In this document: positions 25,318 to 34,618 of the stretch, piece after piece
Position numbering within the stretch: the first letter of the stretch is position 1
How the letters are laid out: each line of letters begins with the position of its first letter
Assembly: GCF_047920995.1 (NCBI RefSeq)
Contig: NZ_JBLRWZ010000006.1
Location: 1 to 64,000, forward strand
Length of the DNA: 64,000 bases
Source of the DNA: Aliidiomarina sp047920995
GTDB lineage: Bacteria > Pseudomonadota > Gammaproteobacteria > Enterobacterales > Alteromonadaceae
Reading direction: 5' to 3'
The notes under the pieces: model-generated
Database searches by the model: none
The model's input: only the letters and a program-made list of their open reading frames with translations
Told to the model about the DNA's origin: nothing
Program-made: the position numbers and the translations under genes

Positions 25318-27063
25318 ATGGCTGGATTAATTCCGAAGGATTTCATTCAAGATCTTGTTGCCCGCGCTGATATTGTTGGCGTGGTGGAAAGCCGTGTGCG
25401 TTTGAAAAAAGCAGGCCGGAATTATCAAGCTTGCTGCCCATTCCACAATGAAAAAAGCCCTTCCTTTTCGGTGGCACCCGATAAGCAGTTCTATCACTGC
25501 TTCGGTTGTGGTGCGCATGGTAACGCCCTTGATTTTATTATGGAATACGATGGCTTGGAGTTTCCCGATGCGGTAGAAGAGCTCGCGGCGATGTTGGGGC
25601 TCGAAGTGCCGCGAGAAACTCGGCCAGGTAGCAAACCGGCCCGTGATAAAGCGGAAGTGGAAGATGATTTTGCGGTAATGGAAGCTTGTGCCCAGTTTTT
25701 TGCTCGCCAACTCAAAGAAAACCCTGAAAAAGAGCGCGTAATTAGCTACTTGAAAGGCCGCGGCTTAAGCGGCGAAGTGGTACGTGATTTTTGTATTGGC
25801 TATGCGCCAAAAGAGTGGGATTCGGTGCTGCGCAAGTTTGGTGGTAGCCGCAAGCAACAAGAACAGCTATTAGCATTAAAAATGATCACCGAAAACGATC
25901 GCGGCAAGCGCTTCGATTTCTTCCGTGATCGCATTATGTTCCCCATTCGGGATCGCCGCGGCCGAGTAGTAGGTTTTGGCGGCCGCGTATTAGAGAAAAG
26001 CGAACCGAAATATTTGAACTCGCCAGAAACGCGCCTATTTCATAAAGGGCGTGAGCTGTATGGCTTTTACGAAATGCGCCAACAGCATAAAGATCTTGAG
26101 CGGGTAATTATCGTTGAAGGCTATATGGATGTGGTGGCGCTGGCGCAACATGGTGTTACCAATGCTGTTGCCGCGCTAGGCACTGCCGCAACTACTGATC
26201 ATTTGCAATTGTTGTTCCGGCAAACTAAGCAAGTAATTTGCTGTTTTGATGGCGATCGGGCCGGCAGAGATGCGGCCTGGCGCGCGTTAGAAAATTCATT
26301 GGCATTATTACGAGATGGTATCGATTTACGGTTCCTCTTTTTACCCGATGGTGAAGATCCAGATACCATTGTGCGCGCTGAAGGTGCTGAAGGCTTTAAT
26401 AAGCGGGCTAACGAAGCAATGTCGTTCCGCGATTATTTCTTTGAGCACCTTACCGCGAAAATTGATTTGCGCAGCGATGCGGGTAAATCAGAGCTAATTG
26501 CCCAAGCCAAAGAATTGATTGGCAAGGTGGCCAGTGATTTCTATCGGCAAACCTTAATGGAAGCGTTAGCGAATAAATTAAGTAGAACCGTGCAAGAGCT
26601 TGAAAAACTGTTGCCGAACCTGAATCAAGGTAAGCAGCGAGCAGAAAAACCCAAAGGCCAACAATTAACCCCTGTTGCGCGCGCTATTGGCTTACTGCTG
26701 CAATATCCAGAACTTGGCCGTTTAATTCCCGTGCACAATGAACTAGACCATCTCGATATGCAGGGTGTGAAAGTGTTTATGGCGATTCATCGACAAACCC
26801 ATGAACAGCAACTAAGCTCTGCACAATTACTTGAATCCTGGCGTGGTTCGCGCCTAGAAGAACGTTTGCGCCAACTCGCTAGTTGGAACCATCAAGTACT
26901 AGAAGACAACCTAGAGCAGGAATTCTCGGAAACCTATGTGTTTTTGATCGACCGTTATTTAGAGCAGCGCTATGAAACATTAAAAGCACTGCCCGCAAAA
27001 GACATGACACGCGAGCGCTTACAGGAACTAAATGAACTTGTACGCATGATGAAACGTAGTTAA
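25318..27063 (+). CDS. dnaG: DNA primase DnaG
   Basis: A 581-residue primase. The N-terminal CHC2 zinc finger has its ligands at C40, H43, C61 and C64 (CCPFHNEKSPSF, YHCFGCG). The TOPRIM domain shows VIIVEGYMDVVALAQ with the catalytic glutamate and CFDGDRAGRDAAW with the metal aspartates. The C-terminal about 140 residues form the DnaB-interacting region. Length equals E. coli DnaG (581 aa). It synthesises RNA primers at the replication fork and lies between rpsU and rpoD. Confidence 0.98.
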   Translation: MAGLIPKDFIQDLVARADIVGVVESRVRLKKAGRNYQACCPFHNEKSPSFSVAPDKQFYHCFGCGAHGNALDFIMEYDGLEFPDAVEELAAMLGLEVPRETRPGSKPARDKAEVEDDFAVMEACAQFFARQLKENPEKERVISYLKGRGLSGEVVRDFCIGYAPKEWDSVLRKFGGSRKQQEQLLALKMITENDRGKRFDFFRDRIMFPIRDRRGRVVGFGGRVLEKSEPKYLNSPETRLFHKGRELYGFYEMRQQHKDLERVIIVEGYMDVVALAQHGVTNAVAALGTAATTDHLQLLFRQTKQVICCFDGDRAGRDAAWRALENSLALLRDGIDLRFLFLPDGEDPDTIVRAEGAEGFNKRANEAMSFRDYFFEHLTAKIDLRSDAGKSELIAQAKELIGKVASDFYRQTLMEALANKLSRTVQELEKLLPNLNQGKQRAEKPKGQQLTPVARAIGLLLQYPELGRLIPVHNELDHLDMQGVKVFMAIHRQTHEQQLSSAQLLESWRGSRLEERLRQLASWNHQVLEDNLEQEFSETYVFLIDRYLEQRYETLKALPAKDMTRERLQELNELVRMMKRS

Positions 27064-27091
27064 AACTAAACTGGTTGAATCGCGCGCTTTT

Positions 27092-27100
27092 TGTTATAAT
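27092..27100 (+). promoter_or_regulatory. extended -10 promoter for rpoD
   Basis: A perfect TATAAT at 27095-27100 is preceded by TG at 27092-27093, the extended -10 form, about 52 bases upstream of the rpoD start. No good -35 was found (TGGTTG lies 17 bases upstream). This would allow rpoD to be expressed independently of the rpsU promoter. Confidence 0.6.
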
Positions 27101-27152
27101 TAACGGCTATTCCGCATAAATTCAAAATATCTTTACTGAGGTAATCGCCCGT

Positions 27153-28988
27153 ATGCAGACTCGTCAGTCGCAACTTAAATTGCTTATTGCGAAAGGTAAG
27201 GAGCAAGGATACTTAACCTTTGCTGAGGTTAACGACCACTTACCGCAAGACATCGTTGATTCTGATCAGATCGAAGATATTATTCGGATGATCAATGATA
27301 TGGGCATCAAGGTTTTCGAAACCGCCCCTGATGCCGATGATCTGATGATGAGCGAAGATTCTGCGGATGAAGATGCTGCAGAAGAGGCGGCGGCGGCACT
27401 TGCTACCGTTGAGAGCGAAATTGGCCGTACTACAGATCCTGTGCGCATGTACATGCGTGAAATGGGTACCGTAGAGCTTCTTACCCGTGAAGGTGAGATT
27501 GTTATCGCCAAGCGCATTGAAGAAGGCATTAACCAAGTTCAGTGTTCGGTAGCTGAATACCCAGAAGCGATTAACTTCTTGCTTGAACAGTGGGATGCCT
27601 ACGAAGCTGAGCAAATTCGCCTTACCGAAATCATTTCCGGATTCATCGATCCGAACGAAGTGGAAGAAGCGCCAGTTAGTGCTACCCACATTGGTTCTGA
27701 GTTGAGCGAAAACCAACTGGAAGATGAAGACGATGATGCCGATGACGACGATTCCGATGATGACTCTACCGATACTGGCGTAGATCCTGAAGAAGCGCGC
27801 AGCAAATTTAATGAGCTGCGTGCGCAATATGAAGCTACTCGTGATGCCATTAAAACTCATGGCCGGGCTGATGCGAAAACCAACGAAGAAATTGAAAAGC
27901 TAAGCGAATTGTTCAAGCACTTCCGCTTGGTTCCGAAGCAGTTTGATCGCTTAGTAAAAGATATGCGCGAAATGATGGATCGTGTGCGCGTACAAGAACG
28001 CTTAATTATGAAGCTGTGCTTAGAGCAGGCGAAACTGCCGAAGCGCACTTTTGTACAAGCGTTTGCCGGCAATGAAACTTCGATGAGCTGGTTTGATGCG
28101 ATTGTTGCCAAAGAGACGAAATACTCAGCAGCGCTAGAAGAAACTCGCGATGAAGTAGAGCGTTGTACTGGTAAGTTACGAGCAATTGCCGAAGAAACTG
28201 GTTTGTCGATCGCGAAAGTAAAAGATATCAACCGCCGGATGTCGATTGGTGAAGCGAAAGCTCGCCGGGCGAAGAAAGAGATGGTGGAAGCCAACTTACG
28301 TTTGGTAATTTCAATTGCGAAAAAATACACCAACCGTGGTTTGCAATTCTTGGATTTAATTCAGGAAGGTAACATTGGCTTGATGAAAGCGGTAGATAAG
28401 TTCGAATATCGCCGTGGTTACAAATTCTCGACCTATGCAACCTGGTGGATTCGCCAAGCAATTACTCGTTCTATTGCCGATCAGGCGCGTACTATTCGGA
28501 TTCCGGTACACATGATCGAAACCATCAACAAGCTGAACCGTATTTCACGGCAAATGCTGCAAGAGATGGGCCGTGAGCCGCAGCCAGAAGAATTGGCAGA
28601 GCGCATGGTAATGCCAGAAGATAAGATTCGTAAGGTATTGAAGATCGCCAAAGAGCCGATTTCTATGGAAACGCCGATTGGTGATGATGAAGATTCGCAC
28701 TTAGGCGATTTCATTGAAGATACTACGCTTGATTTGCCAGTTGATGCGGCAACATCAGAAAGCCTACAGAACGCAGTACGCGATGTTCTAGGTGGCCTTA
28801 CGGCCCGAGAAGCAAAAGTATTACGGATGCGTTTCGGTATTGATATGAATACCGATCATACTCTGGAAGAAGTAGGTAAGCAGTTTGATGTAACTCGTGA
28901 ACGGATTCGCCAAATTGAAGCTAAAGCACTACGCAAGCTGCGCCATCCAAGCCGCAGTGAGCAGTTGAAGAGCTTCTTAGACGAGTAA
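27153..28988 (+). CDS. rpoD: RNA polymerase primary sigma factor RpoD (sigma-70)
   Basis: A 611-residue sigma factor (E. coli: 613). Region 1.1 is at the N-terminus (MQTRQSQLKLLIAKGKEQGY), the conserved RMYMREMGTVELLTREGE opens region 1.2, a very acidic non-conserved insert (DDDADDDDSDDDS, about residues 191-207) follows, region 2 contains YATWWIRQAITRSIADQART, and region 4.2 reads EVGKQFDVTRERIRQIEAKA. It directs housekeeping transcription, including the promoters proposed in this window. Last gene of rpsU-dnaG-rpoD, followed by a strong terminator. Confidence 0.98.
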   Translation: MQTRQSQLKLLIAKGKEQGYLTFAEVNDHLPQDIVDSDQIEDIIRMINDMGIKVFETAPDADDLMMSEDSADEDAAEEAAAALATVESEIGRTTDPVRMYMREMGTVELLTREGEIVIAKRIEEGINQVQCSVAEYPEAINFLLEQWDAYEAEQIRLTEIISGFIDPNEVEEAPVSATHIGSELSENQLEDEDDDADDDDSDDDSTDTGVDPEEARSKFNELRAQYEATRDAIKTHGRADAKTNEEIEKLSELFKHFRLVPKQFDRLVKDMREMMDRVRVQERLIMKLCLEQAKLPKRTFVQAFAGNETSMSWFDAIVAKETKYSAALEETRDEVERCTGKLRAIAEETGLSIAKVKDINRRMSIGEAKARRAKKEMVEANLRLVISIAKKYTNRGLQFLDLIQEGNIGLMKAVDKFEYRRGYKFSTYATWWIRQAITRSIADQARTIRIPVHMIETINKLNRISRQMLQEMGREPQPEELAERMVMPEDKIRKVLKIAKEPISMETPIGDDEDSHLGDFIEDTTLDLPVDAATSESLQNAVRDVLGGLTAREAKVLRMRFGIDMNTDHTLEEVGKQFDVTRERIRQIEAKALRKLRHPSRSEQLKSFLDE

Positions 28989-29014
28989 TCGTGAAAAGGT
29001 TATCTAACTGATTG

Positions 29015-29039
29015 AAAAAGCGCCTCTTGGCGCTTTTTT
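29015..29039 (+). terminator. intrinsic terminator after rpoD
   Basis: AAAAAGCGCC (ending 29024) pairs with GGCGCTTTTTT (from 29029) around a TCTT loop; the 3' side is the T-run itself. Confidence 0.93.
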
Positions 29040-29056
29040 GTTGCCGCGGATTTGGG

Positions 29057-29062
29057 TATACT
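29057..29062 (+). promoter_or_regulatory. possible -10 element for the tRNA-Ile2 gene
   Basis: TATACT at 29057-29062 is followed by GC-rich TGCGCCGC, like the discriminators of stable-RNA promoters. The matching -35 region falls in the T-run of the rpoD terminator and is poor. Confidence 0.35.
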
Positions 29063-29091
29063 TGCGCCGCTGCGAAAGAATCTCGCACACC

Positions 29092-29133
29092 ATTCGTACA
29101 TCATGATTCGTACATCATGATTCGTACATCATG
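29092..29133 (+). repeat. three perfect 14-bp tandem repeats upstream of the tRNA
   Basis: ATTCGTACATCATG occurs three times without gaps or mismatches at 29092-29105, 29106-29119 and 29120-29133, ending six bases before the tRNA 5' end. If the TATACT at 29057 is the -10 element, the repeats lie in the tRNA leader. Confidence 0.95.
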
Positions 29134-29139
29134 CAAAAT

Positions 29140-29215
29140 GGCCCCTTAGCTCAGTGGTTAGAGCACCCGACTCATAATCGGTTGGTCCCCAGTTCAAATC
29201 TGGGAGGGGCCACCA
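29140..29215 (+). tRNA. ileX: tRNA-Ile2 with CAU anticodon (lysidine-modified)
   Basis: The 76-base sequence folds as a full cloverleaf with encoded CCA: acceptor GGCCCCT pairs with AGGGGCC, anticodon loop CTCATAA carries CAT, T loop GTTCAAATC. The acceptor, D arm and anticodon stem start CGACTCATAATCG match E. coli tRNA-Ile2 (ileX/ileY), not elongator tRNA-Met (GGCTACG acceptor). The C34 must be converted to lysidine by TilS so that it reads AUA codons as isoleucine. Confidence 0.92.
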
Positions 29216-29299
29216 TTTCAAGAACTCTTCCCGTATTTAATTAGTTTCTAGGTAAGTCAATTAATCCTGTGGCCTAGTTTGCGATTCCACAATTAAGAT

Positions 29300-29328
29300 T
29301 TGGCGCTAAGTTTATAATTACTTATACT
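29300..29328 (+). promoter_or_regulatory. possible sigma-70 promoter for the diguanylate cyclase gene
   Basis: TTGGCG (29300-29305), a 17-base spacer and TATACT (29323-29328) lie 36 bases before the ATG at 29364. Confidence 0.5.
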
Positions 29329-29363
29329 TAAGTTGGCCTAATACATGTAGGGTTCATATTATT

Positions 29364-30317
29364 ATGCAAAAGCCAGCGCTTCCAGAAAATGAGGCAGAAC
29401 GCCTGTACGCACTAAGAACACTGGGTATTTTAGATACGGGACATGAAGAGCGGTTTGATCGCGTAACACGCATAGCGAAGCGAATGTTCGGCGTTGATAT
29501 AGCGCTAGTTAGCTTGATCGATGAGAATCGGCAGTGGTTTAAATCAAACCAAGGATTAGATGTTGCTGAAACACCGCGAGATATATCCTTCTGTGCTCAT
29601 GGAATCAATCAGGATGGTTTGTTCATCATACCGAATGCTATTGAGGATGAACGTTTTTGCGATAACCCGTTAGTGATTTCTGGACCGAAAATTCGTTTTT
29701 ATGCTGGCTACCCGTTGAAATTGCGGCCGGGCTTAAAAATCGGAACGCTGTGCTTAATCGATTCTAGCCCACGAGAGATGAGCGAGGAGGACCAACAAAT
29801 CCTCACTGACCTTGGGTTAATGATTGAGCAGGAAGTGAAATCCATTCAACTAGCAACGTTAGATGAGTTGACGTTGATATCTAACAGACGTGGCTTTCTA
29901 ATACTCGTTGATTATTCCATAAGTATGTGTAAACGTTTCAAGGTTCCTTTTACCTTCGTATTTTTTGATCTGAACAAATTTAAACTAATCAACGATACGT
30001 ATGGGCATCATGAGGGTGATTACGTATTAAAAACTTTTGCTCGGTTAATGCTGGAAACGTTTCGTGAATCGGATGTTGTTGGTAGATATGGAGGCGATGA
30101 ATTTACTTTAATGCTATCGAACGCAAGGGAAGAGCAAGTTTCAACACGGCTTGCCCAGTTTGCACAGGCAGTTACTGAAGAAAACAACTCGAATCAAAAA
30201 CCTTATATAATAGAATATAGTGTTGGTATCGCTAGTTTTGATCCAGATACTGAGCTCACAATAGAGACTATGATAAACCTAGCTGATGCAGCAATGTACA
30301 AAGATAAATCTAGGTAA
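29364..30317 (+). CDS. GAF-GGDEF diguanylate cyclase
   Basis: A 317-residue signalling protein with an N-terminal GAF-type sensor domain (about residues 20-160) and a C-terminal GGDEF domain. The active site reads GRYGGDEFTLML, so it is predicted to make cyclic di-GMP. RESD, ending five residues before GGDEF, fits the RxxD inhibitory product-binding site. FFDLNKFKLINDTYGHHEGDYVL is the conserved metal/GTP region (given in part: FFDLNKFKLINDTYGH). No signal peptide or membrane segment, so cytoplasmic. The gene is visibly more AT-rich than its neighbours and follows the tRNA gene, which may point to acquisition. Confidence 0.92.
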   Translation: MQKPALPENEAERLYALRTLGILDTGHEERFDRVTRIAKRMFGVDIALVSLIDENRQWFKSNQGLDVAETPRDISFCAHGINQDGLFIIPNAIEDERFCDNPLVISGPKIRFYAGYPLKLRPGLKIGTLCLIDSSPREMSEEDQQILTDLGLMIEQEVKSIQLATLDELTLISNRRGFLILVDYSISMCKRFKVPFTFVFFDLNKFKLINDTYGHHEGDYVLKTFARLMLETFRESDVVGRYGGDEFTLMLSNAREEQVSTRLAQFAQAVTEENNSNQKPYIIEYSVGIASFDPDTELTIETMINLADAAMYKDKSR

Positions 30318-30345
30318 GCGCCACAAAGTTTTCTGCTTATTTCTA

Positions 30346-33300
30346 TCAGGCCTCATCTGGGGCTGCTGCCATTTCCCGATCTAAACGAGCGCTTTCATCG
30401 GCGCGGGGTTTCACGAAACGGGCTAAACCGAGATACAGTACAGGCGTTAAGTACAAGGTAAACCCAACTGCAATACCCAACCCCCCGAACACTACCCAGC
30501 CAATGGCATTGCGCGCTTCTGCACCTGCTCCACTGGAAAGGATGAGCGGTAAAGCGCCAAGCAAAGTAGATACTAATGTCATCACGATTGGGCGTAAGCG
30601 AATGGTTGCTGCTTGCTCAACGGCCTCGCGCACGGTTTTGCCACGATCGCGCAATTGGTCGGCAAACTCTACGAGCAAAATCGAGTTTTTTGCCAATAAA
30701 CCAATTAACATCACCAAACCTATCTGCGAATAGATGTTGATACTGTTGCCCGTTAGGAACAGGGCAAACAAGGCTGCTGCAATACCAAAAGGAACTGTAA
30801 TCATAACCACGATAGCGCTATTTACGCTTTCAAATTGTGCTGCTAACACTAAGAACACAATGATAAAGGCCAGCACATAAGTGAGCATTACCTCACGCGC
30901 AGTTTCCTCAAAGGTTTGTGCTTCCCCTAAGAATACTAAACCGATATCCGGCGGCAGCAGTTCTTGGCCGATATCACGTAGGGCAACTACAGCCGCTTCA
31001 ATAGACATATCTTCTGGTAGTTGCATGTCGATATTGATAGCGCGGCGTTGGGATTGTCGGGTAAGGTCTGCGGCTATGCCTTCTTCGGTTATGTTAGCAA
31101 GGCTGGAAAGAGGTACTAAGGTGCCATCACGTGCTCCAACATAGAGATTGATTAAATCACTTGGATCTTGCACTAAGGTACGGTTCGCTCGCAAGATAAT
31201 AGGTATTGATTGGTCGCCAACATTTAAATCGGCAATATCATCACCATTAATGGCTACTCGCAGGGTAGTTGCGATATCGCTCAAAGGCACATTCAGTTCT
31301 TCTGCTCTACGCCGGTCAATATTAACGCGCAATTGCGGTTGTGTAGGTTGATACGATATTCGCGGAAAACCAAGTTCAGGTAGCTGTTCTTGGATTTTAT
31401 CTTGGAATTGCAATGCGGCTGTATAGATTGCTTCATATGTAGGGCCGGTTAACGCAAGCTCGAGGCCACCGCCTTGGCCGCGTAGGTTCAAACTGTTGCT
31501 GCCAAATGCTCGGCCCGATACACCAGGAACTCCACTGATCGGCTCGTTGATTTCATCAAGGATATCTTGTTGCGATTTATCGCGAACATTCCAATGTTTC
31601 AGCCGTGCTGTAATGAACGTTAGATTCGGATCCCACTGACCAACCACGGTAAAAATGGAATCAATTTCGCCGTTCTCAACATAAGGCAGTAAAATCTCTT
31701 CTAGCTGATAAGCTTGCCGATCCATAAAATCAAGGCCAACTCCATCGGGCCCACGCGCGAAAATGCGGATGGTGCCGCGATCTTCCGGCGGTAAGAGTTC
31801 ATTTTGTAAGTACTGATAAACGCTAAATGCGCTGCCGGCGGCAACAATACTGATTACCAATACCCACCATGCATGATTAAGGCAAAACCGTAAACTAGTT
31901 GCGTAAGCTGTAACTAACTTATTACCAAAGCGCGCAAGCCAGCTGCTGCTATTTCGTTTTAGCGGCAGCTTGGCGGTTAAAGCAGGAACCAACGATAACG
32001 CCACGAACGAGGATATGATTACTGCGGCTGCTAAGGTGCCGCCAAACTCGCGGAATAATAATCCAGCGGTTGAAGGCAAAAATGCGATCGGGATAAATAC
32101 AGCCGCAAGCACTGCGGTGGTGGCTACCACGGCAAAAAACACTTCGCGTGTACCGATTACCGCCGCCGCACGGGCGCCCATGCCGGTGCTACGGCGACGC
32201 TGAATATTTTCCGTTACTACGATGGCATCATCAACGATAAGGCCAGTAGCGAGTACAAGCGCCAGCAGCGTAAGTATATTTATCGAGAACCCCAAAGCCC
32301 ATAAAGCCGCTAGGGCACCCACTAGTGCCACCGGAATACTCGCTGCAGGAATAATGGTTGCGCGCCACGAACCAATAAATACACGCAGAGTAATAATTAC
32401 TAAGAGAATGGTAAGCGAGAGTGAAATAACCACTTCACGTACAGAACCGCGAATGAACTCAGCGTCATCGGATGTTACTTGAAAAGTAAGGTTAGGAAAG
32501 CGTTGTTCAAGTTGCTCTACTTGCCGCAACACTTCGTTTGAGATTTGAATTGTGTTGGAACCGGCCTGCCGCAATATCTCTAAACCAATTACCGGGCGGC
32601 CATCGAGGCGCACCATGTTGGCCGCATCGGCGGGGCTAAAGAACACATTGGCGATATCACTTACCCGTGTATCACCGGCAACAATAATATCTTCTACTTG
32701 CTCGGCGGTTACCGAAGTTGCATCGGCTCGTACAATTAATTGCTGATCTGTGGAGCGAAGGGAGCCGGCGGGAACATCAAACGGAGCTTGCCGTAGTGCA
32801 TTAGCAACATCGGCAACGGTTAGGTTAAAGCTAGAAAGGCGCAACGGATCGATATTTACCCGCATTACTCGCTGCCGTGCTCCGCGCAGCTGAACATCCG
32901 CCACACCGGGGATATTCAAAAATAACGGCGCTAAATCAGTTTCAACGCGCTCGGTGAGCTCTTCAAGTTGTAAGCTTTCGCTTGATACGGCAACGCTTAC
33001 CACTGCTTGTGCATCGTTATCGGCTTTAATCACCGCCACTTGCTCTACTTCGGGTGGAAGGCGCCGTTGCACCCGGCTCACTGATTCGCGAGTTTCATTG
33101 GCGGCGGTATCAAGATTCACTCCAGGGCGAAACTCAATAACAATACGTGTGCTTCCTTCTTCGCTAGAAGAACGAATAGATTTCACTCCACTCACGCGAG
33201 CGGCTGCGGCCTCTAAACGGCTGGTTACTTCAGAATCCACAGTTTCTGGAGATGCACCGGGAAAGCTAGCCGTTACCGTAACAATCGGCCGATCAACATC

Positions 33301-33438
33301 GGGCAATTCGCGCACTTCTAGGCCGTTTAGTGCGGCGATACCTGCGATGATAATAAGTAAATTGAGAACAATAATGAGCACTGGCCTACGAATGGCCAGA
33401 GAGGGTAAATCATTGGTTGATTTAGTTTCCTTGGCCAT
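30346..33438 (-). CDS. RND multidrug efflux permease (HAE1/AcrB-like)
   Basis: A 1030-residue inner-membrane proton/drug antiporter. I start at ATG 33438, which has GGAGG five bases upstream, rather than ATG 33453. The usual two repeats of a transmembrane block plus large periplasmic loop are present. The proton-relay acids of TM4 are conserved as LIVDDAIVVTENI and the TM10 lysine as GLLAKNSILLVEF, so it should be proton driven. The start overlaps the adaptor gene by 17 bases. A TolC-like outer-membrane partner is not encoded nearby. Substrates unknown. Confidence 0.93.
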   Translation of the reverse strand: MAKETKSTNDLPSLAIRRPVLIIVLNLLIIIAGIAALNGLEVRELPDVDRPIVTVTASFPGASPETVDSEVTSRLEAAAARVSGVKSIRSSSEEGSTRIVIEFRPGVNLDTAANETRESVSRVQRRLPPEVEQVAVIKADNDAQAVVSVAVSSESLQLEELTERVETDLAPLFLNIPGVADVQLRGARQRVMRVNIDPLRLSSFNLTVADVANALRQAPFDVPAGSLRSTDQQLIVRADATSVTAEQVEDIIVAGDTRVSDIANVFFSPADAANMVRLDGRPVIGLEILRQAGSNTIQISNEVLRQVEQLEQRFPNLTFQVTSDDAEFIRGSVREVVISLSLTILLVIITLRVFIGSWRATIIPAASIPVALVGALAALWALGFSINILTLLALVLATGLIVDDAIVVTENIQRRRSTGMGARAAAVIGTREVFFAVVATTAVLAAVFIPIAFLPSTAGLLFREFGGTLAAAVIISSFVALSLVPALTAKLPLKRNSSSWLARFGNKLVTAYATSLRFCLNHAWWVLVISIVAAGSAFSVYQYLQNELLPPEDRGTIRIFARGPDGVGLDFMDRQAYQLEEILLPYVENGEIDSIFTVVGQWDPNLTFITARLKHWNVRDKSQQDILDEINEPISGVPGVSGRAFGSNSLNLRGQGGGLELALTGPTYEAIYTAALQFQDKIQEQLPELGFPRISYQPTQPQLRVNIDRRRAEELNVPLSDIATTLRVAINGDDIADLNVGDQSIPIILRANRTLVQDPSDLINLYVGARDGTLVPLSSLANITEEGIAADLTRQSQRRAINIDMQLPEDMSIEAAVVALRDIGQELLPPDIGLVFLGEAQTFEETAREVMLTYVLAFIIVFLVLAAQFESVNSAIVVMITVPFGIAAALFALFLTGNSINIYSQIGLVMLIGLLAKNSILLVEFADQLRDRGKTVREAVEQAATIRLRPIVMTLVSTLLGALPLILSSGAGAEARNAIGWVVFGGLGIAVGFTLYLTPVLYLGLARFVKPRADESARLDREMAAAPDEA

Positions 33439-34480
33439 TATCGCCTCCAGCATTTTGAATGCTTAATGCTTGTCCTGGCCGCAATGATTGCACCCCTTCA
33501 ACCACAATAAAATCATCAGTGGTAAGTGCAGCAGATACGAGCAACTGACCGCGCAGACGTTGTTGAATTTCCACATCAATCCGCTCAGCCTTGTTATCGT
33601 TTACCCGCCAAACAAAAGCACCTTCAGCGCCCCACATTAATGCAGCTTCGGGAATTACGGCATAGCGCTCACCTTGGATTTGCAGGTTTATTCGAAAGCT
33701 CATGCCGGGGCGAAATTGATCGCTTTTGTTATTTAATAGAGCACGCACTCGCAACGTGCGTGTGCGCGGATCAACGCGAGAATCGATATCGGCAATTTGT
33801 AAAGTGAGAGTTTCACCGCTGCTCTGCCATGGAAAGGCTGCAACCGTGTCGTTATCTTGCAGCAGGCCTAGTGCGGTTTCCGGTGCTTGAAAGTTGATAT
33901 ATAACTGCTCACGAGCATCGATGGTGGTAACGATGGTGTTCTCGGAAATGCGGTCACCGATGTTGATGTCGGTTATCCCTACAACGCCAGCAAATGGTGC
34001 CCGAACAAAACGATCCGCTAAATTTACTTCGGCTTCTCGAAGTTGTACGGCAGCTAAATCTCTAATCGTGATTACATCATCTAAATCACTTTGCGGAATT
34101 GCTTCACGCTCGCGGCTCGCTTGTAACCTTGCAACCGTGCGTTCTGCACCGGTAAGCTCGATGCTGGCACGCTCTACCGCATTGCGCTGGCGCCTGCTAT
34201 CGAGCTCAATGAGTACAGCGCCTTCTTCAACAAATTCGCCAGCACTAAAGTGAATGGCAGTTACAACATCGCCTACGGCTGGATAAATGGTCACCGATTT
34301 CACTGCTTCGGCATTACCAACTGCTTCTACACGCTGGGTTCGAGTATCAAATGCGATAGGCGCTACGATTACTTGAGCGGGTTGATTGCCCCCAAATTGT
34401 TGGGCGGTGGCGAGCGTTGGCATACTGCAAATAAAAAGGGCGAATAGGAGCGTTATAAAGCGAACTTGCGAAGTGCGCAT
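33422..34480 (-). CDS. RND efflux periplasmic adaptor (membrane fusion protein)
   Basis: A 352-residue adaptor. Start ATG 34480 gives the signal peptide MRTSQVRFITLLFALFICSM ending TLATAQ; a further upstream ATG (34570) would bury it behind 30 residues and is rejected. The biotinyl-lipoyl halves (VGDVVTAIHFSAGEFVEEG; RAPFAGVVGITDINIGDRI), the helical hairpin between them, and the beta-barrel domain are recognisable. It should link the RND permease encoded just downstream to an outer-membrane channel. Short hairpin (about 60 residues), as in MexE-like and metal-independent adaptors. Confidence 0.92.
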   Translation of the reverse strand: MRTSQVRFITLLFALFICSMPTLATAQQFGGNQPAQVIVAPIAFDTRTQRVEAVGNAEAVKSVTIYPAVGDVVTAIHFSAGEFVEEGAVLIELDSRRQRNAVERASIELTGAERTVARLQASREREAIPQSDLDDVITIRDLAAVQLREAEVNLADRFVRAPFAGVVGITDINIGDRISENTIVTTIDAREQLYINFQAPETALGLLQDNDTVAAFPWQSSGETLTLQIADIDSRVDPRTRTLRVRALLNNKSDQFRPGMSFRINLQIQGERYAVIPEAALMWGAEGAFVWRVNDNKAERIDVEIQQRLRGQLLVSAALTTDDFIVVEGVQSLRPGQALSIQNAGGDNGQGN

Positions 34481-34618
34481 GCAGAACCAGCCTTGGTAGT
34501 GGTGTTCGTGATAAAAGTATTGAATTACTGTTACTGAAACCAGGCCAGAAAAGATCAGAGAAAAGCGCACATTGACAATGATAGTGAAACGATCGCCAAT
34601 GTGCAGATGAAGAAGGAA

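Noticed and set aside
27240..27860. 206-codon minus-strand open frame antisense to rpoD
   Set aside because: It is the complement of conserved rpoD coding sequence, with no ribosome site or domain.
29092..29133. The 14-bp tandem repeats as a CRISPR remnant
   Set aside because: There are no spacers, the unit is too short and no cas gene is near.
29140..29215. Reading the CAT-anticodon tRNA as elongator tRNA-Met
   Set aside because: Acceptor, D arm and anticodon stem match tRNA-Ile2 of E. coli, and the acceptor differs from tRNA-Met (GGCTACG).
29216..30345. Integrated element bounded by the tRNA 3' end
   Set aside because: No integrase, no transposase and no repeat of the tRNA 3' sequence were found downstream.
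32954..33466. 170-codon plus-strand open frame antisense to the RND permease and adaptor
   Set aside because: Low-complexity Ser/Thr-rich translation typical of an antisense shadow.
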